From NCBI RefSeq assembly GCF_000204055.1, contig NW_006768797.1, positions 867,248 through 931,247 on the forward strand: a DNA stretch of 64,000 nt, given 5' to 3'. Shown piece by piece: positions 1-10,743 of this stretch (position 1 is its first letter; every line of letters starts with the position of its first letter). The translations under genes were made by a program, and so were the position numbers. This DNA comes from Melampsora larici-populina 98AG31 (taxonomy: Eukaryota; Basidiomycota; Pucciniomycetes; Pucciniales; Melampsoraceae). Under the pieces are notes generated by a model. That model was given only the letters and a program-made list of their open reading frames with translations, was not told where the DNA came from and ran no database searches.

Positions 1-295
1 GGAACTGAAAGAATTTTTGATTGAAACACGGGGTGAAGAAAAAAATGCTGAGCTTGTGACATCTAGGGTGTACCGAGGCTTAAGATTTCTGCCTTAAAAT
101 TGCGTCAAAAACCTTTAAGTCACCGTGTATGTAATATGCTTGTGGGATATGTGTGTACCGGGGGAACTGTATTCTCTCAGTCTCAGAATCCTCTCACTCT
201 CAGACTCTCAGGAAAAATCCCCAGATCCTCCGGTGCTCCCCTTACAAGATGGAAGAATACTTCCAAAGGACAATCGTAAGTAAAGTTGGTAACAA
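1..295. other. Unassigned repeat-derived sequence
   Basis: No gene is visible. The stretch holds short CT-rich imperfect repeats (TCTCAG/ACTCTCAG motifs around 172-212). It precedes a gag-like fragment and probably belongs to the same transposon cluster. Confidence 0.3.
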
Positions 296-610
296 TTGAT
301 TTGTTTATTAAAAATTAATAATATAAAAAATTTTACAGCTTACGCAAAAGGTCAGGAAAAGGAAAGATTTAGCCCGATAAACGGTAACAGATACAAGTAC
401 GGAAAAAATCATGACTCAGCTGATTTAGAATTAGACGAATATGAAGATTTTACAACTTTAAGAGTACCAAATTTTCAGAGAGGAAATGATTATAAAAATA
501 ACAGGAGAAATGATAGAGGACGAGGTCTGAAGTTAGAAAGATCTCCATCACCTTACCAAAGACCGCATAGGGGTAGAGGAAAGAACCCTAATTATAAAGG
601 TCAAAATTAG
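296..610 (+). pseudogene. Gag-like C-terminal fragment of a tyrosine-recombinase retrotransposon
   Basis: An open frame of about 104 codons rich in Arg, Asn, Gly and Asp, ending in an RGRGKNPN-type basic tail. A short stretch (FSPINGNR) resembles FNPITGED in the Gag of element A downstream, and the overall composition (charged, RG-rich, low hydrophobicity) matches the end of that protein. It could be the 3' part of the gag gene of element B, whose reverse transcriptase starts at 7523, with later insertions separating the two. That link is inference; no N-terminal part of the protein is visible and the start codon is arbitrary. Confidence 0.4.
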
Positions 611-1233
611 TAAGTAAAAATTTAAAATACCATTACTCGTGCATATTTGTGAGTCCATTCTCTCTTGGACGATATCAAGGGGTCATTTTTCAAATAGTCT
701 TTTTAATTGCATTTTGTGGTAGGAAGTGTCACACTAGGTCTAAACCGGTGAGCCCTAGGCAAACCACAACGTACCCCTGCGAGTGAGGTAGGCATAGGTT
801 TCTTGGGGGGGGGCCCCCAGCTCCAAAAGGGGCTGAGGGGGGTAGGGCCACCAGCCACGGTAGATGGGGAGCTCTTCCCCTTGACTCTGGGCATCGTCCT
901 GAGCCTGAGAAACCCCATCTACGGTGACCTGGTCAAGGCGCGATCAAAACTGATCGACAACCCCCCTGGGCGATAAAGGAAAGACACAGTGAAGAACCAT
1001 GTCCACACGCTTGTAGCCAAAACGACACCTCATGCAACACAGAATGAATTACGAAGAAAAAAAAAATTCTCTGGTTCTCCTTTTACAACTCAAACTTCTC
1101 TAAGTTCTCTCAGTAGAGATAACGTGCTACGTGACTGCTCCTCGTCGAAGGATTCAATCAAATTATTTCTTTTCTTTGGATTTTGATTTTTCAATTTTTC
1201 TTTTCTTTTCATTAAAGGCTGGTCGAACATTTC
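611..1233. other. Degenerate transposon-derived sequence, probably including a gypsy internal 3' end
   Basis: No convincing gene. It contains a GC-rich stretch with a G run near 807-817 and AT-rich sequence from about 1040. The part just before the polypurine tract should be the 3' internal end of a gypsy element because it abuts that element's 3' LTR. No pol domain is recognisable, so the internal region is truncated or very diverged. Confidence 0.35.
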
Positions 1234-1250
1234 CTTAAAGGAGGGGAGAC
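1234..1250 (+). other. Polypurine tract of a gypsy LTR element
   Basis: A purine-rich run (core AAAGGAGGGGAGA) lies directly against the TG of the LTR at 1251. This is the normal place and composition of the plus-strand DNA primer of LTR retrotransposons, so the LTR that follows is a 3' LTR and not a solo LTR. Confidence 0.7.
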
Positions 1251-1641
1251 TGTAAGACCTGCGGCCATTACAATACATAAATACTAAGATACATATCAAA
1301 ACTACTTAATTATTAACAGACAGATTTCTATTTCCTTTATATAGTTGTTTTGACTTCTACGCTTGGTTCCTCAGTGATTCGGGACTGACCTTCCTACCCC
1401 TTATCCTTTGGAACCAGGTAAAGTCCTTATTTCAAATACTTGTTTTCCTTTACTTTCAATCAGACTTGTAGGAGTGATTCGGGACTGACCTTCCTACCCC
1501 TTATCCTTTGGAACCAGTCTTACGTACTGTGTTTTGATAGATTTGAAATAATAAGGTCTCTTGGGTTCTAGAAACTCTCGTGCTGTGATCATCACAGCGT
1601 CCCTTGTGCGATTTCCAGTGAAGGTTCTTAGGAACCTTACA
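1251..1641 (+). repeat. 3' LTR of a Ty3/gypsy element related to the element at 59.2 kb
   Basis: Begins TGTAAGACCT and ends CCTTACA, the same ends as the LTR at 59233-59611. It has the same internal organisation: a roughly 45-bp segment (GATTCGGGACTGACC ... GGAACCAG) appears twice, at about 1373-1417 and 1472-1517. The segment GTCTCTTGGGTTCTAGAAA and the final GTGAAGGTTCT are also shared. Length is about 391 bp. Its right edge (1641/1642) interrupts the tyrosine recombinase gene of element A directly after the HxxR motif. Confidence 0.85.
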
Positions 1642-2574
1642 GGCGCCGCCTACTCTGAAAGAGTGTCCCGTGAGCTTGCATCCAGAAGTGTCTTTCCAAG
1701 CCTCTTCGAACATCTTGAGACACCTTCCTTTCGACAAAGTAGTTCGTCCGATAGCACACGGGTAAGAGAAAAGATTGTCATCCTCAGTGGCGCCCGTGCT
1801 AGCGATTAGCCGCTTTACCGCCCCCACTGGGTCCAAAATTGATGGCTGGAATTGACAATGTAGCTCTTGAACCTCCCCTACAACCGCTGTTTTCGCTTCG
1901 CGGATTTGAATTTGAAAGAAGTTGCCCTTCGGGTCCCAGACAAGGTCTTTCACTTTGACTTGATTTGCTTTTGTCAAAGATTTTAATAGCTCCCCCAGTC
2001 GAGCCATCCCCCAGAAAGCAATGAGAGCTACAGTATAAGCCACTTTCTCTTCCAAACTACCATCTGACAACTTTACCACCAGAGTGAATAAATCTTCGAC
2101 CAAGACCGGATTCTTTGGTACCTTTGGTGCCTTCAGGAGCTCTAACTTTGTTGCCGTCCTTAGGATCGCTTCCACCCTCGGAGTAGCAAAATGCGGGTAC
2201 TCGAACGCATGAAGCAAATGCCATGCTTTAATGCCTGATAAGTAAGACCTGACTGTTGTCGATTTTATCGGCGCGGATCCTCGTTCCGTCCCATCATCTG
2301 GTAAAGAAGGGCTGGCCCAGGTGACAAACTGATAAAGGATCTCAGGTCGGATCGGCAGTAGGAGAGTTCGATGGATTTTCCGTTCTAGCGTGAAGGTCAT
2401 TAATTTTGACACACCAGCGTTGTAGTGCTTCAGTGTGGTGTCAGCCCAGCTTCCATGTAGGAGGTACGTCTTGACGCAGTCCGAGGAGGTCGCGTCGAGA
2501 CCGTCCTGTCCTCTCGAGAACTCCATTATCTGGGTGAAGTGGAAAAATCGATGGTCTATAGGAACTATCTTCAA
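1642..2574 (-). pseudogene. Tyrosine recombinase of element A, truncated by an LTR
   Basis: The recombinase would integrate the circular cDNA of the retrotransposon. An N-terminal SAM-like core-binding region (repeated helices, ..STTVRSYLSGIKAWH..) is followed by the catalytic domain. The first catalytic Arg lies in WGMARLGEL and the HxxR box in GHSFRVGGA. The matching gene of element B continues from HSLRIGGA for about 50 residues to the nucleophilic Tyr (YKLYLR). Here the frame runs into the LTR immediately after GGA, so the catalytic Tyr is missing. The open frame continues inside the LTR to 1501, but that tail is not recombinase. The enzyme must be inactive. Confidence 0.85.
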
Positions 2575-2748
2575 TTCTAAATGGAAAACTTATGAAAGCC
2601 CACCACGGGTGTGTTCAACCCGTGACAACTACATTCCGACCAAGGCCAGAGAGTCGAGCAGTACAAGTCGGGTCCGGCCTCTCGGGGGGCAGGCAAAAAA
2701 TTGGGGCAGGGATCAAAGGGTATGTCACATTCTATACATTTCAAAACA

Positions 2749-4548
2749 TCAGATCACTTGTTTCACATAAGGACTCAAATTGATCGGGATCTCTATGATG
2801 ACCCGATCGCCAATATCTCTACTATCCTTCCCCCTCAACAGCAAGTCTGCCATATTGTCCCCGGTCTTGACTCTGTGTGCTACCAAATCTGCGTGTGAGG
2901 ACAACAACAGCTTTTGTATCATTCGCCATTCACCGTTCACTGCTCTATCTCCCGATCTCCTCTTTTCTACTGCTGACTGCGAGGTAGTGTTATCCGTAAG
3001 TACCACCAACTTCTTTCCACCTACGTTCTCGAGTTTGCTAACCAAAATGAAACCCAACCGTATGGCAACAGTCTCAGCCCATGTGATGTTACGTGTAACT
3101 AGGTCTGCCAATGGTTGGTTCCATCCCGGTAGAAGCGTGAATTCCGCCCATTTCTTCTGACCAATCAACACACCAATACCCTTCATCGACGCGTCACCAA
3201 CCCAATCGAGGTCGACAGGTGTCAAGTCTGGAATGATCCTTCTCACATCGAAAGCTTGTAACGCTTCTCTCCATTCAATCAGATCTTCTTTGACGTCGTT
3301 TGGGAGCTTCCTCTTGGCTGACAAGTTGTGCCATTCCTTCTTCCACCTCCACAGGCTCGGCATGCAGCACTGTAAATTTGGAACAATAAAACAAGTATGT
3401 ACCAGTCGGCCTACGAACTTATCAACATCTTTGTGAAAAAACGACGAGTTCGGAACTAAGAATTCAATAACTTGGTTTGTTCGTTCCTCCAATTTTTTGA
3501 CAGGTAACCTGACCGTTCGTTCTTTAGCATTCCAAATGAAACCAATATACCTTTGTTCATCCGCAAAATCGTGGACTTTTTCAGGATTTGAAGACACGCC
3601 CATATCGTTGCTAAGATTCACAATATCTTGGATGGTCGTTTTGTTGGTCCGTTCTTTAACTAGCAGGTTGTCATCTACCCAACGGAAGGCAGTTTCGAGA
3701 TTGAAGAACTTCACAATGATTTTCCGCCATAGGTCAGCAGGTCTACCGAACACTCCACAACCCGCTACACCTCCGAACTGGATCCTTGTATCCATCCACA
3801 GGCGGTCATACAAATCTAAAATGAATAGATACCTCCATTGAGAAGGGTGCGTGGCTATTTGCCTGTACGCCTTCTCCCAGTCGAACAAAGCCAGCATCAG
3901 GTCGCCATTATTTCTCTTGAAGAAGAAGATTACGGTATTAAAATCGTCCCAGCTTGTGACGAATTCCTTCTTGTCAACAAAACTGTTCACTGATGGTGTT
4001 TTTGGATTATCGTGTGGGAAAGACAGGTCGTTTATAATGCGAAAGGAACCGTCGCCATTGATCACGCTACCCATAGGATTGGATCGAAAGAAACCAAACT
4101 TCTCATATACCTCCTCATGGGAGAACGGACCAAAGATACGTAAAGCTCTCTTCTCTTTCTCTAAAGTGTTCGTTATCTTCTCTTTCGTTAACTTAGCTGA
4201 CTCGTGATTCTTTGGAGTGAACCACCTCAAAGGGCCCAAAGTATGATCGGGTATTCCTTGATGAAATCCCACCTCACAACCTTCTAGGACTTCTTTTGCA
4301 TCTCCACCAATCGATAAAGATTCCACCAAAGAGCGCCATTTGGACAGGTTTAGCTCCGATCTCGCCAACTCACCTGGCCATCTCGCGTCGAAGGAGTTAC
4401 CAGAGTTACTGTAAGGTAGCAATTTCACTCTGCTATTGTTTTGTTCAGGTCTACCCTGCGGGACAGATCTCCTTCCCTCTTGCCTTGTAGCTGATGACAG
4501 GTTCATGTCTCGACTGTCACTGTGGGAACTAGGGGTGAAGAAGTTCAC
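2749..4548 (-). CDS. Reverse transcriptase-RNase H of element A
   Basis: An intact frame of about 599 codons. N-terminal residues 1-100 are variable. The RT domain shows FGFFRSNPMGSVI, NDLSFPHDN, ALFDWEKAYRQI (first catalytic Asp) and the palm motif FRWVDDNL, the YxDD equivalent. RNase H follows with its acidic residues in DWVGDAS, TWAETVA, VLTDNTT and a final Asp in NMADLLLRG. It converts element RNA to DNA in the cytoplasm. It is followed after about 170 bases by the recombinase gene and preceded by gag. No stop or frameshift is visible, unlike its relative at 7523. The last RNase H block reads ADLLLRG instead of the usual ADxLSRG. Confidence 0.9.
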   Translation of the reverse strand: MNFFTPSSHSDSRDMNLSSATRQEGRRSVPQGRPEQNNSRVKLLPYSNSGNSFDARWPGELARSELNLSKWRSLVESLSIGGDAKEVLEGCEVGFHQGIPDHTLGPLRWFTPKNHESAKLTKEKITNTLEKEKRALRIFGPFSHEEVYEKFGFFRSNPMGSVINGDGSFRIINDLSFPHDNPKTPSVNSFVDKKEFVTSWDDFNTVIFFFKRNNGDLMLALFDWEKAYRQIATHPSQWRYLFILDLYDRLWMDTRIQFGGVAGCGVFGRPADLWRKIIVKFFNLETAFRWVDDNLLVKERTNKTTIQDIVNLSNDMGVSSNPEKVHDFADEQRYIGFIWNAKERTVRLPVKKLEERTNQVIEFLVPNSSFFHKDVDKFVGRLVHTCFIVPNLQCCMPSLWRWKKEWHNLSAKRKLPNDVKEDLIEWREALQAFDVRRIIPDLTPVDLDWVGDASMKGIGVLIGQKKWAEFTLLPGWNQPLADLVTRNITWAETVAIRLGFILVSKLENVGGKKLVVLTDNTTSQSAVEKRRSGDRAVNGEWRMIQKLLLSSHADLVAHRVKTGDNMADLLLRGKDSRDIGDRVIIEIPINLSPYVKQVI

Positions 4549-4825
4549 GACAAGCGCAAGTCAGATTTCCAGAACAAAGAATATCTCCAATCAATTGTGG
4601 GATACATTGCGTGAACAACTGCACAGTCGGTAGCGTATCAACAAATCAAATGAGATCACAATGAACGATCCCACGACCCCACAAAGTGAGTTTGGTACAG
4701 ATCAAGAAATATGAAGCATTGTGGAGGCATGCCGGATACACACAGTCAGAGGCCAGCTTCTTGAGGAGCAAAGAACGCTTTGAACTAGAGAAAGCATCAT
4801 TCAAAATGAGAACCTAATTTATGGC

Positions 4826-6800
4826 TTACTTCGCCTTCTGGTTTCCTCTAAACTTTCCGTGACTGTTGTAGTCTTGTTCATCATTACGACGGTCATCTCT
4901 CCGTTCCTCTCGACGCCAGCCTCCACTTCCTTCACCTCTCCTCGACGAATCGTGGAAACGACAATGGGGGGGGCTGTGGTCTTTCCCGTGCTGGCCCCCT
5001 CCAGTGTACCCACTGCTTCTACCTCTACCCCGCACGTTTCTACCAGATCCTCTTCGATCATCCCACCCTCCATACGATACACCTCCTGGCCCGTCGTAGA
5101 CTGGTTGATTCGCGTAAGCCCAGGACCTTGCATTAGGACGGCTCGGGGCGTTGGGAAAGGGGGTGTTGTTGTTGGGTAAGAAAGGATTCGAGTGGTGAAC
5201 GTTACTTCCGGTTTGTCCATTGAAAGTAGACCTAAGGTCCTCTCCAGTTATCGGATTGAAGTAAGCTTTTGGACCATTATTGCTATACGGGTTTAGGTCT
5301 GCGTATGCCGGTAGGAAATCGTTGTAACGTTCTGTGTCTCTAAAGGCGTTACGTTCAATCTTCTCGTCACGTACTGCCGGATTTGCCAGCTTCCCGTTCG
5401 CGTTTCGGACAGTTAGAACAGTGGTCCTGATTGCTATGTCGTAGCGGAAAGCCATGGGCCAATTGAAGTTCTCCTTCTTAATATTCATCACATTCTCCTT
5501 GTGTATGACGAACCGGTTCGCCACGTCATCGTGCTTGTAGTATCTCAGGTAAGCCACAAACAGATCAAATGCGACCACCCATTCTCCGAATGACATTTTC
5601 CATTCAACAGGGACTTTCATTCCGACATAGGACTCCTCAAGCTTCTCTTTCGTGGTGCGAGTGCGGCCAGACTGTTGCAAGAGATCTTGTTTGAGCCATT
5701 GGGGGTTGAAGATCGTCAAAGGTAAGTACCCCTTTAGGGCTACCATCTTATCTTCGAAATACTTCGATAGAGCTACTAAACCGTTTGTGTCTATGCCTTC
5801 TTCTCCGCATTCGACCTTGTCCTTCTCCTTCTCCGAAGTGCTAGAGTTCTTTTGCACGAGTACCGGGTCGTCGTCATCGACGTTGGACAGGTCACAAAAA
5901 CCCACGGTCTTGTTCTTTGGTTTGGTGCGTGTAGCCTGAGTCGAAGAGGCAGACTTAGAGGTCACTGCTTGGAGTTGTCCAATCAAGGGGTTTTGGTTTC
6001 GTCCATGAGTAGACTGATTCTCGACTGGTTTTGCCGTTACGGTAAGGCCATTGGCTGCCAACCAGGAATGGAATCCACGTGGTGGACTCACACCAGTGCC
6101 TGACATCGTACTTCGGCGACTAGGTGAGCGTGTGGCTATGGGCCGGGAGAGGAATAGACGTAAAATATCGTAAGTAAACATAACTCTCCATGTTAACATC
6201 TCCTAGAGGCAACATCAATTGATGGCAACACATAGAAATCTGTGGCTTCACTTCTGTGGCAACACCATAAGCGGTGGATAGAACAATGTGTTGAAACCTA
6301 CGTGATGATGGGTTAATCACTTCGTCTCTCGAAATGAGCGCCTCTGGCTGTAAACTCTCGTCTTGGGTTACTACGGACGTCGAATCACCGTTGCCTCCGG
6401 TGGGTTGCAAATCTACGACTGCGTCTCCAGTGGAGGGATTCGCACCGGTATTGTTCGAGTTGTTCTCCACACCTACTTCGGTGTTAGCTCCATTGGAGGA
6501 GTCTCCTGCGGCGTTAGCTGCGAGGTTTCGTGCGGCGGTGCTTGCTCTAGTATTGACGTTAGTTGATCTCTTTCCTCTTCCCCTGGCACGTCCTCTATTT
6601 GCCTGTGTGTTTGCTGAGTTCGCGTTGGTATCGGTTGCAGTTGTCTCCGTGCGTTCAACAGGGCTAATGGATGTGCCGGATGACGGTAGTCAACCTTTGG
6701 GAGGAGCTGATCCTGCTCTATTTGCGATTCTCTCACTAATCCTCCTCACAGAGTTATTGAACCTCTCCAGATTGGTTTCGATCCTGTTATTGTTTGACAT
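4826..6800 (-). pseudogene. Gag-like protein of element A, interrupted
   Basis: Two frames seem to belong together. The first starts at 6800 (MSNNNRIETNL...), is Asn/Thr/Arg-rich with an RGRARGRGKR basic patch, and runs to about 6300 with one in-frame TGA at 6690-6692. The second covers about 6108-4826: a central domain (KMSFGEWVVAFDLFVAYLRYY...) and an Arg/Gly/Asp-rich tail ending HGKFRGNQKAK. The central part resembles the structured region of YR-element Gag proteins and the basic tail may bind RNA. How the frames join (intron, frameshift or decay near 6110-6300) could not be settled. No zinc knuckle is seen. Confidence 0.6.
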
Positions 6801-6825
6801 TGTTGAACTTTCGTTATTCCACTTG

Positions 6826-7006
6826 CTGAACAGGTTACTGAAAAGTCACACTGTATCTGACTTGACGTGTATAATAAAAGTGGATATTGCTGGACAGGTT
6901 ACTGAAAAGTAGCACTGTCTTGACTTGCGTAATTTTGCTTGCGGATTAATCTGAAAGGAGGTTGTTTATAACTTTGGTGAGCCAGGTTACTGTGAAAATA
7001 ACACTG
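6826..7006. repeat. Three short direct repeats at the 5' side of element A
   Basis: The motif ACAGGTTACTGAAAAGT-CACTGT-CTTGACTTG occurs at about 6829-6865 and 6892-6926. A shorter variant, CAGGTTACTGTGAAAATAACACTG, lies at about 6982-7005. Repeats here fit the split direct repeats of Ngaro/PAT-type elements or a promoter array. The matching copy at the other end of the element is lost with its 3' end. Confidence 0.55.
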
Positions 7007-7010
7007 GTAG

Positions 7011-7522
7011 TATTGACGAAAAAAGGATGATAGCGTGAGAGAGAGAAATGAAGGTGAGGAATTTCTCAGCCAATGGTGAGATATGCTCAGCGGTCGGGGA
7101 AGAGAAACGCGGGGTTGTGAGAGGGAAGGGGAGAAGAGATGAAAAACTTTTCACTCCTCCACAACATTTCCCAACTCCGCGTTTGAGAGTGAGTATCCTC
7201 GGTAGGAGGATACTCCTCAGCATAGCCCCGAGCTGATATCACCATGTCATGGAAATTGGCGGTACCGTCGTTCCTTTGGGTACCGCCGACCATTAAAAAA
7301 TATTGATAAAGTTGTTTCTGATGATTAAAGTGACGAAAATTATATTCCGAGTAACAAAACTGTGAAAAAGGACACTGTTGAGCCGAAACAGTCAACTTCA
7401 AAGGAGAAGATGGCGTAAGCTCTCATTTGTACTTTAAGATTATTATAGATAGAGGTTCCTTTTTTGTATCAAATTTGTATTGAGTGTAATGAAATTATGT
7501 TGGAAAATGATACAGTGAACCA
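7011..7522. other. Region between head-to-head retrotransposons
   Basis: No gene. It holds a perfect 10-bp stem, GAGTATCCTC/GAGGATACTC at 7191-7200 and 7206-7215 with a 5-base loop. A smaller GGTACC-based hairpin lies at about 7260-7284. It probably carries the leader sequences of elements A and B. Confidence 0.4.
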
Positions 7523-9238
7523 ATGAAAAGAAAGAGATCAGAAACGATTGATAACTTAAGTGTCTTTAAAAACAAAATGATAAAAACATGGCCAACAATT
7601 GTAAAATGCGAGATGAACATCCCACTCTGGGAAGAACAATTGACAAGATATGGTTTATTAGACGAGTTTCATTATTTACTAGAAGGTTTTGCAGAAGTAT
7701 TCCATCAAGGAATCCCGAAACACAAAATATTAAATGAAAGATGGTATTCACCTCCAAATCACAAATTGGCGGAAGATGCAAAAGGAAAGATAGAAGCAAA
7801 CATAGAGAAAGAAATAAAATTAGGCCGCATGTTCGGCCCTTTTTCTAAAGAAGAAGTTTACGAAAAGCTAGGGTTTTTTAGGACAAGTCCATTAGGTGCA
7901 GTAATTAATAATGATGGCTCTTTCAGGCCGATTAACGACTTATCTTTCCCTAAATTCGACGACAATATTCCATCTGTTAATTCTTTTGTGGATAAGAGAG
8001 ATTTCAAAACTACTTGGGACGATTTTAAGGTTGTAGTTTTATTTTTTAAAAATTTAGACGAAGAAGTTCTCCTTGGTATTTTTGATTGGGAAGGGGCTTA
8101 TAGACAAATTCCAACACACTTCTCACAATGGCCTTTCTTAGCAATAAAGGGATTTGACGATATGATTTATATTGATGTTAGAATAGCTTTTGGCGGAGTG
8201 GCAGGCTGTGGATCCTTTGGAGGCCCGGCTGACGGATGGAAAAAGTTGATGAAACGAAAGTTCAAATTGAAGGCTGCATTTTGATGGGTTGATGATAACC
8301 TTATGGTTAAAAGGAAACACGACAAGGTATCTATGGTGGACATTGTGCTAGCGAGCGAGGAACTAGGGGTCAAGACAAATTCGACTAAGTACTCGGAATT
8401 CGCTTATGAGCAAAAATTCATAGGTTTTCTATGGAATTGCAAGACTAGTACAGTCTATCTACCAGAAGTTAAGCTAGAAAGGCGAAAACTAGAACTCGAA
8501 ACATTTATGGCAAAAGAGTGGTTTTCACGAAATGAGGTGGAGAAGTTTAACGGAAAACTTGGTCATTTAACATTAATACTACCACAACTAAAAGCTTACT
8601 TAGCCGCTAACTATCGTTGGGTAGCTGTTTGGAGAACTCCGGGAAAGAGAAGGATGCCTGACGATGTGAAAGAAGATTTGATCCATTGGAAGTCCGTATT
8701 AAAAGATTTAGAACCGACTAGAGTCCTACCAGATCACATTGTAAAAAACGTGGGGTGGGTAGGCGATGCTTCCAGCGAATACAGTATTGGCATTATCATT
8801 GGTAAGTCATGGGCCCAGTTCAGATGGATAGAAGGTTGGAAAACACCCGAAGGTCAGCCCAAACGATCTATCGCTTGGGCTGAAACGGTCGCCGTACGCC
8901 TAGGACTCCTGATGCTGAAAACAAAGACCAAGTTGGCAGGGTTTACATTCTCATGCCTGACCGACAACACTACAACAGAAGGCGCTGCAAGAAATAGAAA
9001 ATCGAGGGATTACTGGGTTAATGAAGAATGGAAACTAGTCCAGACTCTATTAATCAAAAACGATTGTGATTTAAATTTGGTAAGGGTCATCTCAGGCAAC
9101 AACAAAGCTGACTGCCTATCTAGAGGCTTCGACCCGTCGAAAGATAAAAAGGACATGCTCACTATCGATATCCCATCAGACTTATTTCCACTCATCCAGC
9201 AAGTATTCCCTAAAAAACCAACCCTCGCAATTGTCTGA
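7523..9238 (+). pseudogene. Reverse transcriptase-RNase H of element B, one nonsense codon
   Basis: One reading frame broken by a single in-frame TGA at 8282-8284, directly before the palm motif WVDDN. In element A the same place reads FRWVDDN, so the stop replaces an Arg codon (CGA to TGA). RT motifs otherwise match element A: FHQGIP, FGPFSKEEVYEKLGFF, INDLSFP, GIFDWEGAYRQI, IAFGGVAGCG. RNase H shows GWVGDASS, AWAETVAV, CLTDNTT and NKADCLSRG. The stop removes the catalytic palm and RNase H unless read through. The recombinase start follows after two bases (TGATAATG). Confidence 0.88.
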
Positions 9239-9240
9239 TA

Positions 9241-10225
9241 ATGTTGTCACCTCACGACGTACTTTGTCAAACGAGCCCGGGGGTCTTTCAACAGCTAGAC
9301 AAGGCCAGCGAAGTCATCTTACATAAAGGCTGGGCCTTATCAACGGTGAAACACTATGCAGCATTGGTTAACAAATATTTTAAATTTATGAATTCATACC
9401 CAGTTGTACTATTCCCAACGACTCCGCAAATGATTTATATGTTCGTCGTGTGGTGCAGTGATCAAGAAGGAAATCATAAGGTGCTGAGTGATACAACTAA
9501 ACAATACATCACCGGCCTACGAATGTGGCACGTTTTACATGATTTGACTTTCCCTGACGTTAATATCGACAGGCTGCAAATCCTACTCAAAGCTGTGCGG
9601 AAAACGGAGGTCTCGCCATCACACCAAGAACGCCTAGGTCTGACTTTAATGGATATCAACAGGCTCATCCTGCCATTGGATCCGACGTCTCAGAGTGATC
9701 TTAGTCGGCTTCTGGGGACTCGCTCGCCTGGGAGAGTTGGTGAGGCGAACGGACAATGCGTCAGTCTTTATACGACGGAAAGATGTCAGAATAGCACCAG
9801 ACGGAAGAAATGCGACCTTAAAAATACGCTACGCAAAAACGGCTGCTCCCGGCGAAGCACAATACCTTAACGTGTCATGCCAACCGAATTATCTAGACCC
9901 GGTGGCAACTTTGTCAGCTCTCTTAAGTCGGCAAGGAAGGCCAAACGATCCGCTGTTCCCTGCACAAGATGATTCCGGTCCAATCACCAGGTGCTCAGTC
10001 ATTACCTTTTTACGTAGAGGTAACCCTCGAGGTGACTCGTCTTGGTCAGGCCATAGCTTAAGGATAGGGGGCGCTTCACTTAAGGCTCATTTGGGATGCT
10101 CGACACGTTCTTTACAAAAGGCTGGTAGATGGAGATCCTCAGCTTACAAACTGTACCTTAGGCCATGCAGTAGTAGGGTGGCGAAAGAGACGAGGCGTCT
10201 CGCAAAAGAATTGCGCACCAGATAG
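9241..10225 (+). pseudogene. Tyrosine recombinase of element B, frameshifted
   Basis: The N-terminal core-binding domain (MLSPHDVLCQ...) is open to about 9690. The frame then shifts, and the catalytic domain continues in another frame (ILVGFWGLARLGEL...) to 10225. Comparison with element A suggests a small deletion of roughly 15-20 bases near 9680-9695. The catalytic half is complete: Arg in LARLGEL, HSLRIGGAS (HxxR) and the Tyr nucleophile in YKLYLR near the end. It therefore shows what element A lost. The gene follows RT-RNase H almost without a gap. Confidence 0.85.
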
Positions 10226-10330
10226 ATTGTTGCGCTTTTTGTTTTTGCCTTGTCTTGATATAAAATTTTGCTTGTCTTCATCTCCCTGAATGTGTTTTGA
10301 CAACCTTGTCGCTAGAATTACAACCCCTTG

Positions 10331-10476
10331 GCGGTAACCTATAAGTTGAATTACCTAATGGCCAATACTGGCTGAGTTTAGAAGGATTCATGCGCTTCAG
10401 AATCTTCGAGATTGGGGTTCATAGCCCCTTTGGAAGGGTCTAGGCTCCAAGATCCTTCGAGCCCTTGATTGGGTTT
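10331..10476. other. Flank of the 267-bp repeat
   Basis: No gene. Short palindromic words (GGGTTCATAGCCCC; TCCAAGATCCTTCGAG) resemble parts of the repeat that follows. Confidence 0.3.
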
Positions 10477-10743
10477 GAAGGGTCTCTGAACCCTATTGCT
10501 CGTAGATTCTGATAGCAGAGCACTCCCCGTCCTAGTGGTCTGAGAAGACTGACTGGACGGGGACTGTTTTCCTTTGCTAGGTGTTTCACACCTGCAGCTC
10601 AGTAGACCTCATTCTCACTCAGTGAGAACAAGTTCTACGCCAGAGCACAAATACTTGGCGTTGTATTTGAAAACAAAGATTACAAAAGATGTGTAACATC
10701 TTTGACCTTTGTCTTCCGCGTGAATCACCGGAAAAGAAATGGA
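10477..10743 (+). repeat. 267-bp direct repeat, copy 1
   Basis: Runs from GAAGGGTCTCTGAACCC to AAAAGAAATGGA and is nearly identical to 11082-11348 (two differences noticed in reading). It contains a hairpin with CCCCGTCC and GGACGGGG arms, a CTCACTCAGTGAG palindrome and AAGATGTGTAACATCTT. Two near-identical copies around a 338-bp spacer could be LTRs of a very small non-autonomous retroelement (TRIM-like) or a segmental tandem duplication. No TG...CA ends are seen, which argues against normal LTRs. Confidence 0.85.

Larger units (their letters stand above)
1642..7010 (-). mobile_element. DIRS/Ngaro-type tyrosine-recombinase retrotransposon (element A), 3' end lost
   Basis: Gene order read on the minus strand is gag, reverse transcriptase plus RNase H, then tyrosine recombinase. 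This order, with a recombinase instead of a DDE integrase and without a recognisable methyltransferase domain, is typical of Ngaro-like members of the YR retrotransposons. The recombinase 3' end has been replaced by a gypsy LTR at 1641. Short direct repeats upstream of gag (6826-7006) probably belong to its 5' terminal structure. Exact ends were not resolved. Confidence 0.8.
7400..10330 (+). mobile_element. DIRS/Ngaro-type retrotransposon (element B), approximate limits
   Basis: RT, RNase H and tyrosine recombinase in order on the plus strand, related to but clearly different from element A in sequence. Its gag gene may be the fragment at 296-610, now separated by element A and LTR sequence. 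Terminal repeats were not identified, so the limits are estimates. Two disabling lesions (TGA at 8282 and a frameshift near 9690) make this copy non-autonomous. Confidence 0.75.

Noticed and set aside
1251..1641. Solo LTR
   Set aside because: A polypurine tract directly before it and no matching 5-bp duplication show it is the 3' LTR of a longer element.
4819..5220. Second frame in the gag tail of element A
   Set aside because: It overlaps the RG-rich end of Gag in another frame; composition is a by-product of the GC-rich repeat-like codons.
6334..6912. A 192-codon plus-strand frame rich in Leu, Val and Ser
   Set aside because: It is the antisense of the low-complexity Gag N-terminus of element A; no domain, and the sense frame explains the composition.
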